Under the pieces are notes generated by a model that was not told the DNA's origin, did not search any database, and worked only from the letters and a program-made list of their open reading frames with translations. This document shows, piece after piece, positions 25,631-36,048 of a DNA stretch of 64,000 nucleotides. Within the stretch, counting starts at the first letter, position 1, and each line of letters starts with the position of its first letter. Where the stretch lies: assembly GCF_000027145.1 (NCBI RefSeq), contig NC_013891.1, positions 62,001 to 126,000 of the forward strand. Reading direction: 5' to 3'. The translations under genes and the position numbers were made by a program. The DNA is from Listeria seeligeri serovar 1/2b str. SLCC3954 (GTDB lineage Bacteria; Bacillota; Bacilli; Lactobacillales; Listeriaceae).

Positions 25631-26542
25631 ATGGCAGAAAAAATCGAATTAACAAAAAGAGATCGCTTACGTGTAGCATGGCGCTCTACGTTCATCCAAG
25701 GCTCTTGGAACTATGAACGTATGCAAAATGGTGGCTGGGCTTTCTCCATGATTCCCGCTATTAAAAAATTATATAAATCAAAAGAAGACCGTTCAGCTGC
25801 GTTAAAACGTCATTTAGAATTCTTTAATACACATCCTTACATTGCATCGCCAATTCTTGGTGTAACACTTGCGCTTGAAGAAGAACGTGCAAATGGAGCA
25901 GAAGTAGATGATGTAGCAATTCAAGGGGTTAAAGTTGGTATGATGGGACCTTTAGCTGGTGTTGGTGACCCAGTATTCTGGTTTACAATTCGTCCAATGT
26001 TAGGAGCATTAGGTGCTTCTCTTGCCTTGAGTGGAAACATTCTTGGACCAATTTTATTCTTCGTTGCTTGGAACGTAATTCGTTGGGGCTTCATGTGGTA
26101 TACACAAGAATTTGGTTACAAAGCTGGTTCTAAAATCACTGATGACCTTTCTGGTGGCTTACTGCAAGATATTACAAAAGGTGCCTCGATACTCGGGATG
26201 TTTGTGCTCGCCGCCTTGGTACAAAGGTGGGTAAATATCCAGTTTGCTCCGATAATCTCGAAAGTTAAACTAGATGAAGGTGCATATATTGATTGGAGTC
26301 ATCTTCCACAAGGCGCTCAAGGAATCAAAACTGCATTAGAACAACAACAAGCAGGTTTAGCTCTTTCCGAAATTAAAGTAACAACCTTGCAAAATAACTT
26401 GGATAATTTAATCCCAGGACTTGCAGCAGTAGCTCTTACATTCCTTTGTATGTGGTTACTTAAGAAAAAAATCAGCCCAATTATCATCATCTTAGGACTA
26501 TTCGTAGTTGGTATAGTTGGTCATTTAATCGGGCTTCTGTAA
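25631..26542 (+). CDS. mptD: mannose PTS EIID
   Basis: 303 residues with a long amphipathic N-terminal part (SWNYERMQNGGWAFSM, typical of EIID), the GVGDPVFWFTIRP motif, and C-terminal membrane helices (IIIILGLFVVGIVGHLIG). Completes the Man-family complex. GGAGG site, 21 bp behind mptC. Confidence 0.96.
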   Translation: MAEKIELTKRDRLRVAWRSTFIQGSWNYERMQNGGWAFSMIPAIKKLYKSKEDRSAALKRHLEFFNTHPYIASPILGVTLALEEERANGAEVDDVAIQGVKVGMMGPLAGVGDPVFWFTIRPMLGALGASLALSGNILGPILFFVAWNVIRWGFMWYTQEFGYKAGSKITDDLSGGLLQDITKGASILGMFVLAALVQRWVNIQFAPIISKVKLDEGAYIDWSHLPQGAQGIKTALEQQQAGLALSEIKVTTLQNNLDNLIPGLAAVALTFLCMWLLKKKISPIIIILGLFVVGIVGHLIGLL

Positions 26543-26555
26543 AAATAAGTTGAAC

Positions 26556-26597
26556 AAAAAGAGGCTGGCGGTGCAATCACTAGCCTCTTTTTGTTTT
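26556..26597 (+). terminator. terminator of the mpt operon
   Basis: AAAAAGAGGCTxG / CTAGCCTCTTTTT stem followed by GTTTT. Confidence 0.85.
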
Positions 26598-26668
26598 AAG
26601 TGTATGACACGAGTAAGCGAATGCGGTATAATAAACAAAACAAGCGAAAAGAAATGGAGCGAATATAG

Positions 26669-27061
26669 TTGGTTCAATCGATTAATACAAAGGTAGATTT
26701 AACAATAGATGCCACCGCTTATACAGGGCTCACAGATTATGGGAAAATTATGATTGGCGATAAAGGTTTTGAATTTTTCAACTCGCGTGATGTGCGGAAG
26801 TTTGTCCAAATCCCGTGGGAAGAAGTCGACCAAGTTATCGTTTCAGTTATGTTGAAAGGCAAGTGGATTCCGCGCTACGCTATTAAAACTAAGCGCAACG
26901 GAACATACACATTTGCTTCTAAAAAACCTAAAGATGTCTTGCGCGCGATAAGAGTATATGTCGACCCAGCTAACATGGTGAGTTCGCTAAGTTTCTTTGA
27001 TGTTATGAAGCGCTCGTTTAAGTCGATATTTAGCAAGAAGAAAAACAAGCAAGCTAAATAA
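26669..27061 (+). CDS. manO: DUF956 family protein, ManO regulator of the mannose PTS
   Basis: 130 residues from a TTG start with GGAG 10 bp upstream. A compact beta-rich domain (GLTDYGKIMIGDKGFEFF, VQIPWEEVDQV) typical of DUF956, followed by a lysine-rich tail. In lactic bacteria manO lies behind manLMN and affects expression; here it has its own transcript after a terminator. Equivalent to lmo0099. Confidence 0.88.
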   Translation: MVQSINTKVDLTIDATAYTGLTDYGKIMIGDKGFEFFNSRDVRKFVQIPWEEVDQVIVSVMLKGKWIPRYAIKTKRNGTYTFASKKPKDVLRAIRVYVDPANMVSSLSFFDVMKRSFKSIFSKKKNKQAK

Positions 27062-27067
27062 TTTATA

Positions 27068-27113
27068 CCAAAAGCTTTAGTGGGCGATTTACGTCTGCTA
27101 ATGCTTTTTTTAT
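27068..27113 (+). terminator. terminator after manO
   Basis: AAAAGCTTTAG / CTAATGCTTTT imperfect stem and seven T. Confidence 0.6.
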
Positions 27114-27182
27114 ACATAATAATTGAACAAAGACCGTATTTTGATACAATAGAAGGTGTAATTAAGAAGGAGGACTCAGAAC

Positions 27183-27533
27183 ATGAAACAACCAAAGATT
27201 TATTCTATGTCATTCGCTAGCGTTTACCCCCTTTATATAAAAAAAGCTGAGAAAAAGGAACGGACAAAAGCAGAAGTAGATGAGATTATTTTTTGGCTAA
27301 CTGGCTATGATGAAGATTCCTTGCAACAAGTCATTGATCAAAAAGTTGATTTCGAAACATTTTTTGCAGAGGCACCAGAAATGAATCCAAACGTAACATT
27401 AATCACAGGCATGATCTGTGGTTACCGAGTGGAAGATATTGAAGAAAAGCTAATGCAACAAATTCGCTATTTAGACAAACTAATTGATGAACTTGCTAAA
27501 GGCAAAAAGATGGAAAAAATTCTTAGAAAATAA
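27183..27533 (+). CDS. DUF2200 family protein
   Basis: 116 residues, AAGGAGG site. The typical start [17 protein letters not shown] and the WLTGYD ... [11 protein letters not shown] segment define the DUF2200 family, small cytosolic proteins found across bacteria with unknown role. Equivalent by position to lmo0100. Confidence 0.85.
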   Translation: MKQPKIYSMSFASVYPLYIKKAEKKERTKAEVDEIIFWLTGYDEDSLQQVIDQKVDFETFFAEAPEMNPNVTLITGMICGYRVEDIEEKLMQQIRYLDKLIDELAKGKKMEKILRK

Positions 27534-27536
27534 TAA

Positions 27537-27581
27537 AAAAGAGCCATAACATTTAGCAATTGATTGTTATGGCTCTTTCTG
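27537..27581. terminator. bidirectional terminator
   Basis: Perfect AAAGAGCCATAACA / TGTTATGGCTCTTT hairpin between two convergent genes (27533 end, 27596 end). Confidence 0.85.
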
Positions 27582-27595
27582 TATTAAAAATAATT

Positions 27596-27904
27596 TTATA
27601 GTGTATCAGTCGGAATCGAGGAACGGCAATTATTAGCGAAAAACGAGCCAATCTGGTCCACTATTTCTTCGTTGACAGAATAAATATGTGTCGTACCTTC
27701 CTTTCGTAAATTTATCAATTTGGCTTCTTTTAGTAGTTTAATATGGTGTGATAGCGTGGATTTGGAAACATTGTAAGTTGTACCAGAAAAACGTTTTTCC
27801 TTATTTTTGAGTAGGCATAAGAAAATATCAAGTCGGATTGGGTCGCTAAGTGCTTGGAATATTAATAATAATTCGGGTTTGGATAATTCATTTTTCGTTT
27901 TCAT
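27596..27904 (-). CDS. ArsR-family transcription regulator
   Basis: About 102 residues; ATG 27904 (MKTKNELSKPE) taken, a second ATG at 27916 is equally possible because neither has a strong site. The winged-helix pattern ALSDPIRLDIFLCLL then STLSHHIKLLKEAKLI with TTHIYSV is typical ArsR/SmtB. No cysteine pair for metal in the recognition helix (only scattered Cys). Divergent from a monooxygenase/nitroreductase pair across a perfect palindrome, so it probably represses both. Equivalent to lmo0101. Confidence 0.88.
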   Translation of the reverse strand: MKTKNELSKPELLLIFQALSDPIRLDIFLCLLKNKEKRFSGTTYNVSKSTLSHHIKLLKEAKLINLRKEGTTHIYSVNEEIVDQIGSFFANNCRSSIPTDTL

Positions 27905-27965
27905 ACAAACTATCATATCATAAATTGCATTTTAATTGCGCGGAACTTGCATCTATGATATATTG

Positions 27966-27993
27966 TTATAGTTCGAAAAAAATCGAACTATAA
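27966..27993. promoter_or_regulatory. operator palindrome between the ArsR regulator and monooxygenase genes
   Basis: TTATAGTTCGA and TCGAACTATAA are perfect 11-bp arms separated by six A. Placed in the divergent promoter region, 24 bp before the monooxygenase start; most likely the ArsR binding site. Confidence 0.75.
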
Positions 27994-28016
27994 AATACGA
28001 AAGAAGTTGTTGGGAA

Positions 28017-28307
28017 ATGTTGCATATCGAAGCACAAATTACGATAAAAAAAGAACAAACCGAAACTTTTTTACAAGCAGCCAATGAAGTTATTGCTGCT
28101 ACAAGAGCCGAAGTAGGGAACCATGGCTATGAGCTAGTGCAATCTACGGAAAATGAAACAGTATATTACATTCTAGAAAAGTGGGAAGATATGGACGCGA
28201 TTACGAAACATAACGAAAGCGATCATTTCAAAAATTTCCAGAAACTAGCTGCTAATTTTGTTGCAAAACCCCTTGAAGTCACAGTCCTAACAACAATCAC
28301 ACGCTAA
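28017..28307 (+). CDS. antibiotic biosynthesis monooxygenase (ABM) domain protein
   Basis: 96 residues forming a single ferredoxin-like ABM domain: MLHIEAQITIKKEQTETF, GNHGYELVQS, YYILEKWEDMDAITKH. Such small dimeric proteins act as quinol or aromatic monooxygenases, or as heme-degradation relatives; the reaction here is unknown. Followed 12 bp later by a nitroreductase, which suggests response to reactive quinones or electrophiles under the ArsR repressor. Confidence 0.88.
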   Translation: MLHIEAQITIKKEQTETFLQAANEVIAATRAEVGNHGYELVQSTENETVYYILEKWEDMDAITKHNESDHFKNFQKLAANFVAKPLEVTVLTTITR

Positions 28308-28319
28308 GGAGGAAAAAAC

Positions 28320-28952
28320 ATGACTTATTTAAATAATGATTTTGAAGACTTAATGAAAAACCGCCGCTCGATTCGCGAATACGATGAAACGGTGAAAATT
28401 AGCCAAGAAGAAATGCAAGCAATACTTACAGATGCGGTAACAGCACCTTCATCTGTGAACATGCAACCGTGGCGTTTTGTAGTAGTTGAAAGCGATGCAG
28501 GTAAAGAAAAACTGAAACCATTGATACGTTTTAATACACTACAAAATGATACTTCTGCGGCAATGATTTTGATTTTTGGCGATCTACAAAACTTCGAAAA
28601 TGGGGAAAAAATTTATGGCGGTGCAGTGGAACGTGGTTTAATGCCAGCTGATATAAAAGAACAACAAATGGCAAAACTAAGCCAATATTTTAAAACAATT
28701 CCGCGCTCTGAATTAGAACGTGTAGTATTGATTGATGGTGGAATTGTCGCAATGCAACTAATGCTTGTCGCTCGTGCTTATGGCTACGATACGAATCCAA
28801 TTGGTGGATTTGAACGCACAGAGGTTGCTAAGGCTTTTGGTATGGATCCAGAACGTTACGAGCCAGTGATGATTGTATCAATCGGTAAAGCTAAAACGGA
28901 TGGCTACGACTCTTACCGTTTACCAATTGGTGATGTTACGACATTTGCTTAA
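28320..28952 (+). CDS. nitroreductase family protein (FMN-dependent NAD(P)H oxidoreductase)
   Basis: 210 residues; AAGGAGG site. N-terminal motif RRSIREYDETVKIS and TAPSSVNMQPWRFVVV are the FMN-binding signature; the C-terminal AFGMDPERYEPVMIVSIGKA is also conserved. Reduces nitro compounds or quinones with NAD(P)H. Operon partner of the ABM protein. Equivalent to lmo0103. The next block (29055-35279) is accessory relative to the reference order. Confidence 0.92.
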   Translation: MTYLNNDFEDLMKNRRSIREYDETVKISQEEMQAILTDAVTAPSSVNMQPWRFVVVESDAGKEKLKPLIRFNTLQNDTSAAMILIFGDLQNFENGEKIYGGAVERGLMPADIKEQQMAKLSQYFKTIPRSELERVVLIDGGIVAMQLMLVARAYGYDTNPIGGFERTEVAKAFGMDPERYEPVMIVSIGKAKTDGYDSYRLPIGDVTTFA

Positions 28953-28981
28953 AAAAGCATTCAACTCTTAGTAATTAAATG

Positions 28982-29035
28982 AAAACAGGTTAAAAATTAG
29001 TGTAGTATCACAATTTTTAACCTGTTTTTTTATAG
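28982..29035. terminator. bidirectional terminator
   Basis: AACAGGTTAAAAATT / AATTTTTAACCTGTT hairpin with T run between convergent genes. Confidence 0.85.
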
Positions 29036-29054
29036 TTTTTTTGAGACTATACAG

Positions 29055-29843
29055 CTATATAATGCTTTGGTCACTTTCGATAAATGCTAATTTGTTTTTA
29101 AATAGACTATATTTCACAAATAATAGTTCGGCAACCAAATATAGACTTGCAGTTGATTCGAAACTTTGTGTGCTTTTATTATCAAAATGAATGCTGGTAT
29201 TTTTTATGTAAATATTCTCTTTACTCAGAGTTGCGAGGGTACTGTTTTTTAATTTTGAAATGGAGATTACCGAGACATTCATCAGCTTCAAATTTTTAGC
29301 AATAGATACAATGTTTTTAGATTCCCCATCAAGAGAAATCAAAATAACTAGATCATCCGCCTCAACGATATTGAAAAATTCTTTGTTCAAAGTGATTGCA
29401 TCAAAATCGTAAAAGCAATCTCCACTATGTAAAAAAAGCCGTTTCAATTGACGAGCAACAGCCATCTGATAATCTCCAGAACCAAAAATAAAAACACGTT
29501 TGGCCTGATAAATAAGGTGACAGATGGGCCCAAAATCCTTCTTACTAATTTCCTCGATTGTCCGTACGTATCCTTCAGCAATTAGTTCTACGGAATTATT
29601 CTCCATTTTTGTTCCCTTTTCAAGATCAAGCTTAATATGTACTTTTAGTTCACTATAGCCATCAAAAGATATTTTCTTAGCAAAACGAAGGATGGTTGTC
29701 CGTGAAACATTGCACTCTAAAGCCAACTCGTTGATACTCATAGAACTGCACTTTTCCTTATTATCTCGAATATATTGCCAGATATGAAGGTCATTATAGT
29801 TAAGTTTATCATAATATGTATTGACTACTTCTTCTAGTTTCAT
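29055..29843 (-). CDS. RpiR-family sugar-phosphate-sensing regulator
   Basis: 262 residues from ATG 29843, preceded by AGAGGGA; the frame is open further but has no site there. N-terminal RpiR HTH (MSINELALECNVSRTTILRFAKKI) and C-terminal SIS domain (VFIFGSGDYQMA, DDLVILISLDGESK). RpiR proteins of this type sense sugar phosphates. Divergent from the alpha-glucoside PTS operon 240 bp away, so it is its probable regulator. Confidence 0.88.
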   Translation of the reverse strand: MKLEEVVNTYYDKLNYNDLHIWQYIRDNKEKCSSMSINELALECNVSRTTILRFAKKISFDGYSELKVHIKLDLEKGTKMENNSVELIAEGYVRTIEEISKKDFGPICHLIYQAKRVFIFGSGDYQMAVARQLKRLFLHSGDCFYDFDAITLNKEFFNIVEADDLVILISLDGESKNIVSIAKNLKLMNVSVISISKLKNSTLATLSKENIYIKNTSIHFDNKSTQSFESTASLYLVAELLFVKYSLFKNKLAFIESDQSII

Positions 29844-30004
29844 GCTAATAATCCCTCTTCTCAGATAATTGGTAACGCTTTCCTTAATCATTGTAGCACT
29901 AACAAACAAGTAGCTCAAGGTCCCATTTTAATGAGTTGTGAAATGTTCCGCTTTTTGTGAAATGTCCCAATTTGTGAAATCATGAGATAAATCGCTTCTT
30001 CATC

Positions 30005-30021
30005 TTGTAAAGCGTTTTCAT
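30005..30021. promoter_or_regulatory. possible cre-like site
   Basis: TTGTAAAGCGTTTTCAT resembles a CcpA cre box with one extra base between half sites. It lies in the divergent region before the PTS operon. Match is imperfect, so low confidence. Confidence 0.3.
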
Positions 30022-30081
30022 CCAATCTATACTTAACCATATTAAGACGTCTTATAAAAATAAAAAGGAGGTTTTTCCTAT

Positions 30082-33002
<2,921 letters not shown>

Positions 33003-33011
33003 ATTAAAATC

Positions 33012-33047
33012 TTAGAACGAGTTGGTTACTCAACCAACTCGTTCTAA
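33012..33047. promoter_or_regulatory. perfect intercistronic hairpin without T run
   Basis: TTAGAACGAGTTGGTT / AACCAACTCGTTCTAA with a 4-base loop lies between GH4 and the next gene. Lacking a poly-T tail, it may be an RNA-processing or stabilising hairpin, a partial attenuator or an operator. Confidence 0.6.
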
Positions 33048-33065
33048 CCTTGGAGGAAGACAAGA

Positions 33066-33575
33066 ATGAGAAGCGTTTTTTTGACATTATTTGATTCCAT
33101 TAGGAGAGCGCTCATCTCCGCTAGAATCCTACTATTTACAGAAATAATTTTTTTTGTTGCCCCTATTCTATTTTTTGTGTATCTGGTATTGATCTCCTGG
33201 CAAACCCATTTAGACATGCTTGAACCAATTAAACAGAGTCCGGTCTACGCACTTTATTTTATTATGTTTCTTAGCTTCTTTTTCTGTGGTTTTGTCACAC
33301 GTTTTATTCGAAAAGAAAGTAGAATTAACAAAGAAAATTCACTTTTGAAATTCGAATTACTCTTACTAACCGGTTCACAGTTGCTAGTCCTGAATCTTTT
33401 TTGTGCCGCGCTTTTAGTTTGGTATATACAACGTGAATATGGACAAAGTATTTTTAAAATAAAATTAAAAAACCAATCAATTAATTTTAAAAATTGGGCG
33501 TTTATCATTGCTTGCTATATTTTCTTAGTGGCTATACTCGTTTTCATCCTTCGTTTAGTACTAAAAACCCAATAG
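33066..33575 (+). CDS. four-TM hypothetical membrane protein in the alpha-glucoside operon
   Basis: 169 residues; GGAGG site. Four hydrophobic segments (about residues 22-42, 58-80, 95-118, 140-162), arginine-rich N-terminus. No family recognised. Its place between GH4 and EIIA suggests a role linked to uptake, but nothing in the sequence shows it. Confidence 0.6.
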   Translation: MRSVFLTLFDSIRRALISARILLFTEIIFFVAPILFFVYLVLISWQTHLDMLEPIKQSPVYALYFIMFLSFFFCGFVTRFIRKESRINKENSLLKFELLLLTGSQLLVLNLFCAALLVWYIQREYGQSIFKIKLKNQSINFKNWAFIIACYIFLVAILVFILRLVLKTQ

Positions 33576-33590
33576 AAAGGAATGTATATC

Positions 33591-34082
33591 ATGTTTCAAA
33601 AATTTAAGAAAAAGAAGAAAAATGTTTTATCGCTTTTGGCACCAATCAATGGAACTTGTATTTCTTTGTCAGAAGTACCAGATGAGGTGTTCTCAAGTAA
33701 AATGATGGGAGATGGGGTTGCCATCAAACCAACTAGCAATAAGTTATTTGCTCCAACAGATGGGAAAGTTACTTTTATTGCTGAAACAAAACATGCAATT
33801 GGCTTCGTAACAACTGATGGTCAGGAGCTATTGATCCATGTTGGTTTAGATACTGTTTCGCTTAATGGGGAAGGGTTCTCGCTCAGTGTTGAGGTTAACC
33901 AAGAAGTCCGGGCTGGTGAACAGTTACTCTCTTTCAATCAAACATTTATAGAGGATAACCAGTTGAACTTAATAACACCCATTATTCTACTTGAAAATAA
34001 AAATCTCAACCTCGAACAACTGACGATAGGTACGGATGTTATTGCTGGTGAAACTATTATCATCAACTGTACACAAAATTAA
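33591..34082 (+). CDS. PTS EIIA, glucose (Crr) type
   Basis: About 163 residues; start 33591 chosen because the AAAGG site is 10 bases upstream, while ATG 33582 abuts it. Typical EIIA-Glc fold: LLAPINGTCISLSEVPD, KMMGDGVAIKP, HAIGFVT and the phospho-His in ELLIHVGLDTV. Supplies phosphate to the EIICB at 30082, which has no EIIA domain. Confidence 0.92.
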   Translation: MFQKFKKKKKNVLSLLAPINGTCISLSEVPDEVFSSKMMGDGVAIKPTSNKLFAPTDGKVTFIAETKHAIGFVTTDGQELLIHVGLDTVSLNGEGFSLSVEVNQEVRAGEQLLSFNQTFIEDNQLNLITPIILLENKNLNLEQLTIGTDVIAGETIIINCTQN

Positions 34083-34097
34083 ACAGGAGGTATCCTC

Positions 34098-35279
34098 GTG
34101 GAAGATACCAAAAAACGACGCAGCTTCACACTACTTTATTTATGTATGTATATGGCTTTTTCATTTTCAATGACTCAGTTCACTCCTTTTCTTTCCAAAA
34201 TCGGCTATGATGAAATGGAACGAGGCATTTTATTATCTTCCTATGCAATTACTACTATTTTGTTACAAATAGCAATTGGGTTTTTTGCTGATAAATTTCA
34301 AACAATCAAGAAGTTTATGTTTCTCTTTATTGTATTGTTTCTTGCCGCTACATGTGTTTTTTATCTAACAGACACACCTTTAATAGGTATACACCTTACA
34401 TTAATTGCATTGAGTGGGGGGTTAATTAATACTTGTACCGGTCTTACAGATACATGGGTATTAAAAAGCAGCTATTCCGTTCAAATGAATTTTCCATATA
34501 TCAAAGCTTTTGGATCTATTGGATGGGCAATCGGTAGTGTGCTCTTATCATTTTTGTTATCCCGAAATGGCTATATCAGCCTTAGTATTGGAATTTTTAT
34601 CTTATCACTTTTGACTCTTTTCTTCATTATACGTTTAAGTGACATTGAAAAGGGACCTTTGATGAACCAAAAAAAACTTCAAGTGGCAGACTTCAAAGAA
34701 CTTGTCTTAGATAAAAATTATGATTTGCTTATTTTGATATTATTTTTACTTTACAGTGTGATTGTCGCCAATAATATTACAGTCATTGATAAAATGTTGA
34801 CTCTTGGCGCTTCTGATATTCAGATTGGCTACAAGTGGTCAGTCCAATCACTTTTTGAAATTCCTGCTTATTTCTTTGGTCAAAAAATTATGAAACGTTT
34901 TAGCAATTATACACTTTTACGTATAACCGCAATCACACTAACAGCACAATTTATCCTGTTTACTTTGGCTGATAATGTTTGGGCTATTATCCTTATTAGT
35001 TGCCTCCAATTTTTGACAACGCCGATCTTGATGATTGCTTCAAAACAGTTGATTTTGCAGAACTTCACTGCAAGAATGCAATCAACTGCTCAGCTATTTG
35101 CGCTCAGTATTTTTACAGGTGTGTCCTCTCTAGTTATTCCAGTAATTGCCGGCACATTAACAAAATATACATCGGTTGATATTACCTTGTTACTACTTTC
35201 AATTCTTCCAGTGATAGCCTTTTTACTATTACGGGTTTATGAAAAACATCAACGGGCGGTAAAATTACAAACTTGTTAA
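34098..35279 (+). CDS. MFS transporter (oligosaccharide:H+ symporter-like)
   Basis: 393 residues from GTG with AGGAGG. Twelve hydrophobic segments; motifs FADKFQTIKKF (loop 2-3) and IKAFGSIGWAIGSVLLS resemble the LacY/nucleoside-symporter branch of the major facilitator superfamily. Last gene of the operon; it may bring in longer alpha-glucosides or export sugar. Specificity unknown. Confidence 0.8.
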   Translation: MEDTKKRRSFTLLYLCMYMAFSFSMTQFTPFLSKIGYDEMERGILLSSYAITTILLQIAIGFFADKFQTIKKFMFLFIVLFLAATCVFYLTDTPLIGIHLTLIALSGGLINTCTGLTDTWVLKSSYSVQMNFPYIKAFGSIGWAIGSVLLSFLLSRNGYISLSIGIFILSLLTLFFIIRLSDIEKGPLMNQKKLQVADFKELVLDKNYDLLILILFLLYSVIVANNITVIDKMLTLGASDIQIGYKWSVQSLFEIPAYFFGQKIMKRFSNYTLLRITAITLTAQFILFTLADNVWAIILISCLQFLTTPILMIASKQLILQNFTARMQSTAQLFALSIFTGVSSLVIPVIAGTLTKYTSVDITLLLLSILPVIAFLLLRVYEKHQRAVKLQTC

Positions 35280-35399
35280 GGAGAAAATAAGAGAATTTTT
35301 TACAGTCTGAAACGGATACTATTCGTTCCTTGTTTTTTTATGTGTCCTCGTTGTATAATCAAAGGAAAATATTAGATAAACAGCGGAGGCCGCACAATT

Positions 35400-35783
35400 A
35401 TGACTATAAAAATCACTCGTAATGCCCGGGCGATAGGTGGCATTTTACCAACAAAAATTAAAATAGAGAACGAAGGAAATGTGGAATTGAAAGATGGGGA
35501 ATCCTATTTCTTTATGCCAAAAAATGAAAAAACAAAAATTAAAGTTGATCAATGGTTTTCTGGAAGTCAAGAAGTGGAGCTAGATAATAATAATGAGGCA
35601 TTGATAAAGGTTAATGCTACAGCGGTAGTTCTGCAATACTCGATATTTCCATTTTTATTTGTTGGGCTTTTGATGACGAGTGGTGTTTCTACAGGAATCG
35701 CTTTGGTGCTTTTTATTGTTTCCTTTTTTTATTCTAGGAAAAACTGGTTCAAAATTGTGAAAGTAGAAAAGCAAAAAAGGTAG
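35400..35783 (+). CDS. small two-TM membrane protein (paralogue of 9367)
   Basis: 127 residues. Beta-rich N-terminal domain with VDQWFSGSQEVEL and two adjacent hydrophobic segments, ending in a basic tail. It shares start motif and QWF.GS signature with the protein at 9367. Function unknown. In the position of lmo0104. Confidence 0.65.
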   Translation: MTIKITRNARAIGGILPTKIKIENEGNVELKDGESYFFMPKNEKTKIKVDQWFSGSQEVELDNNNEALIKVNATAVVLQYSIFPFLFVGLLMTSGVSTGIALVLFIVSFFYSRKNWFKIVKVEKQKR

Positions 35784-35815
35784 TATTAGCGAATTGCTGA
35801 TACTACCTTTTTTTC
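35775..35815 (+). terminator. strong terminator overlapping the stop codon
   Basis: AAGGTAGTATtAGC / GCTgATACTACCTT hairpin followed by seven T. The stop codon lies inside the stem. Confidence 0.9.
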
Positions 35816-35889
35816 ATCTGTGTAATTGCTTTTTGTACTTGTGTAAGTTGAAAAGACTTCTGAAACCGGGCATGTTAACGCTTTCTTTT

Positions 35890-35905
35890 TGGCATGATTA
35901 TTGCA
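35890..35905 (+). promoter_or_regulatory. sigma-54-type promoter upstream of chiB
   Basis: TGGCATGATTATTGCA fits the full TGGCAYR-N4-TTGCW consensus with correct GG/GC spacing. It lies 144 bp before the chitinase start on the same strand, in an otherwise non-coding gap, giving a leader of ~130 bases. Sigma-54 control of a Listeria chitinase is not something I know as established. Confidence 0.6.
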
Positions 35906-36048
35906 TGTTATACAGATGCTCAGAATGAATCTTTTACGAGGAGGGTGGACAAAGAGAAGAACTGTTCTGGCAACCACACAAAAGGGGTACAGAGACAAAC
36001 TTAGAACTACCGAAATAAGGTTTATAAATCAAAAATCGGGGTGAAGAG

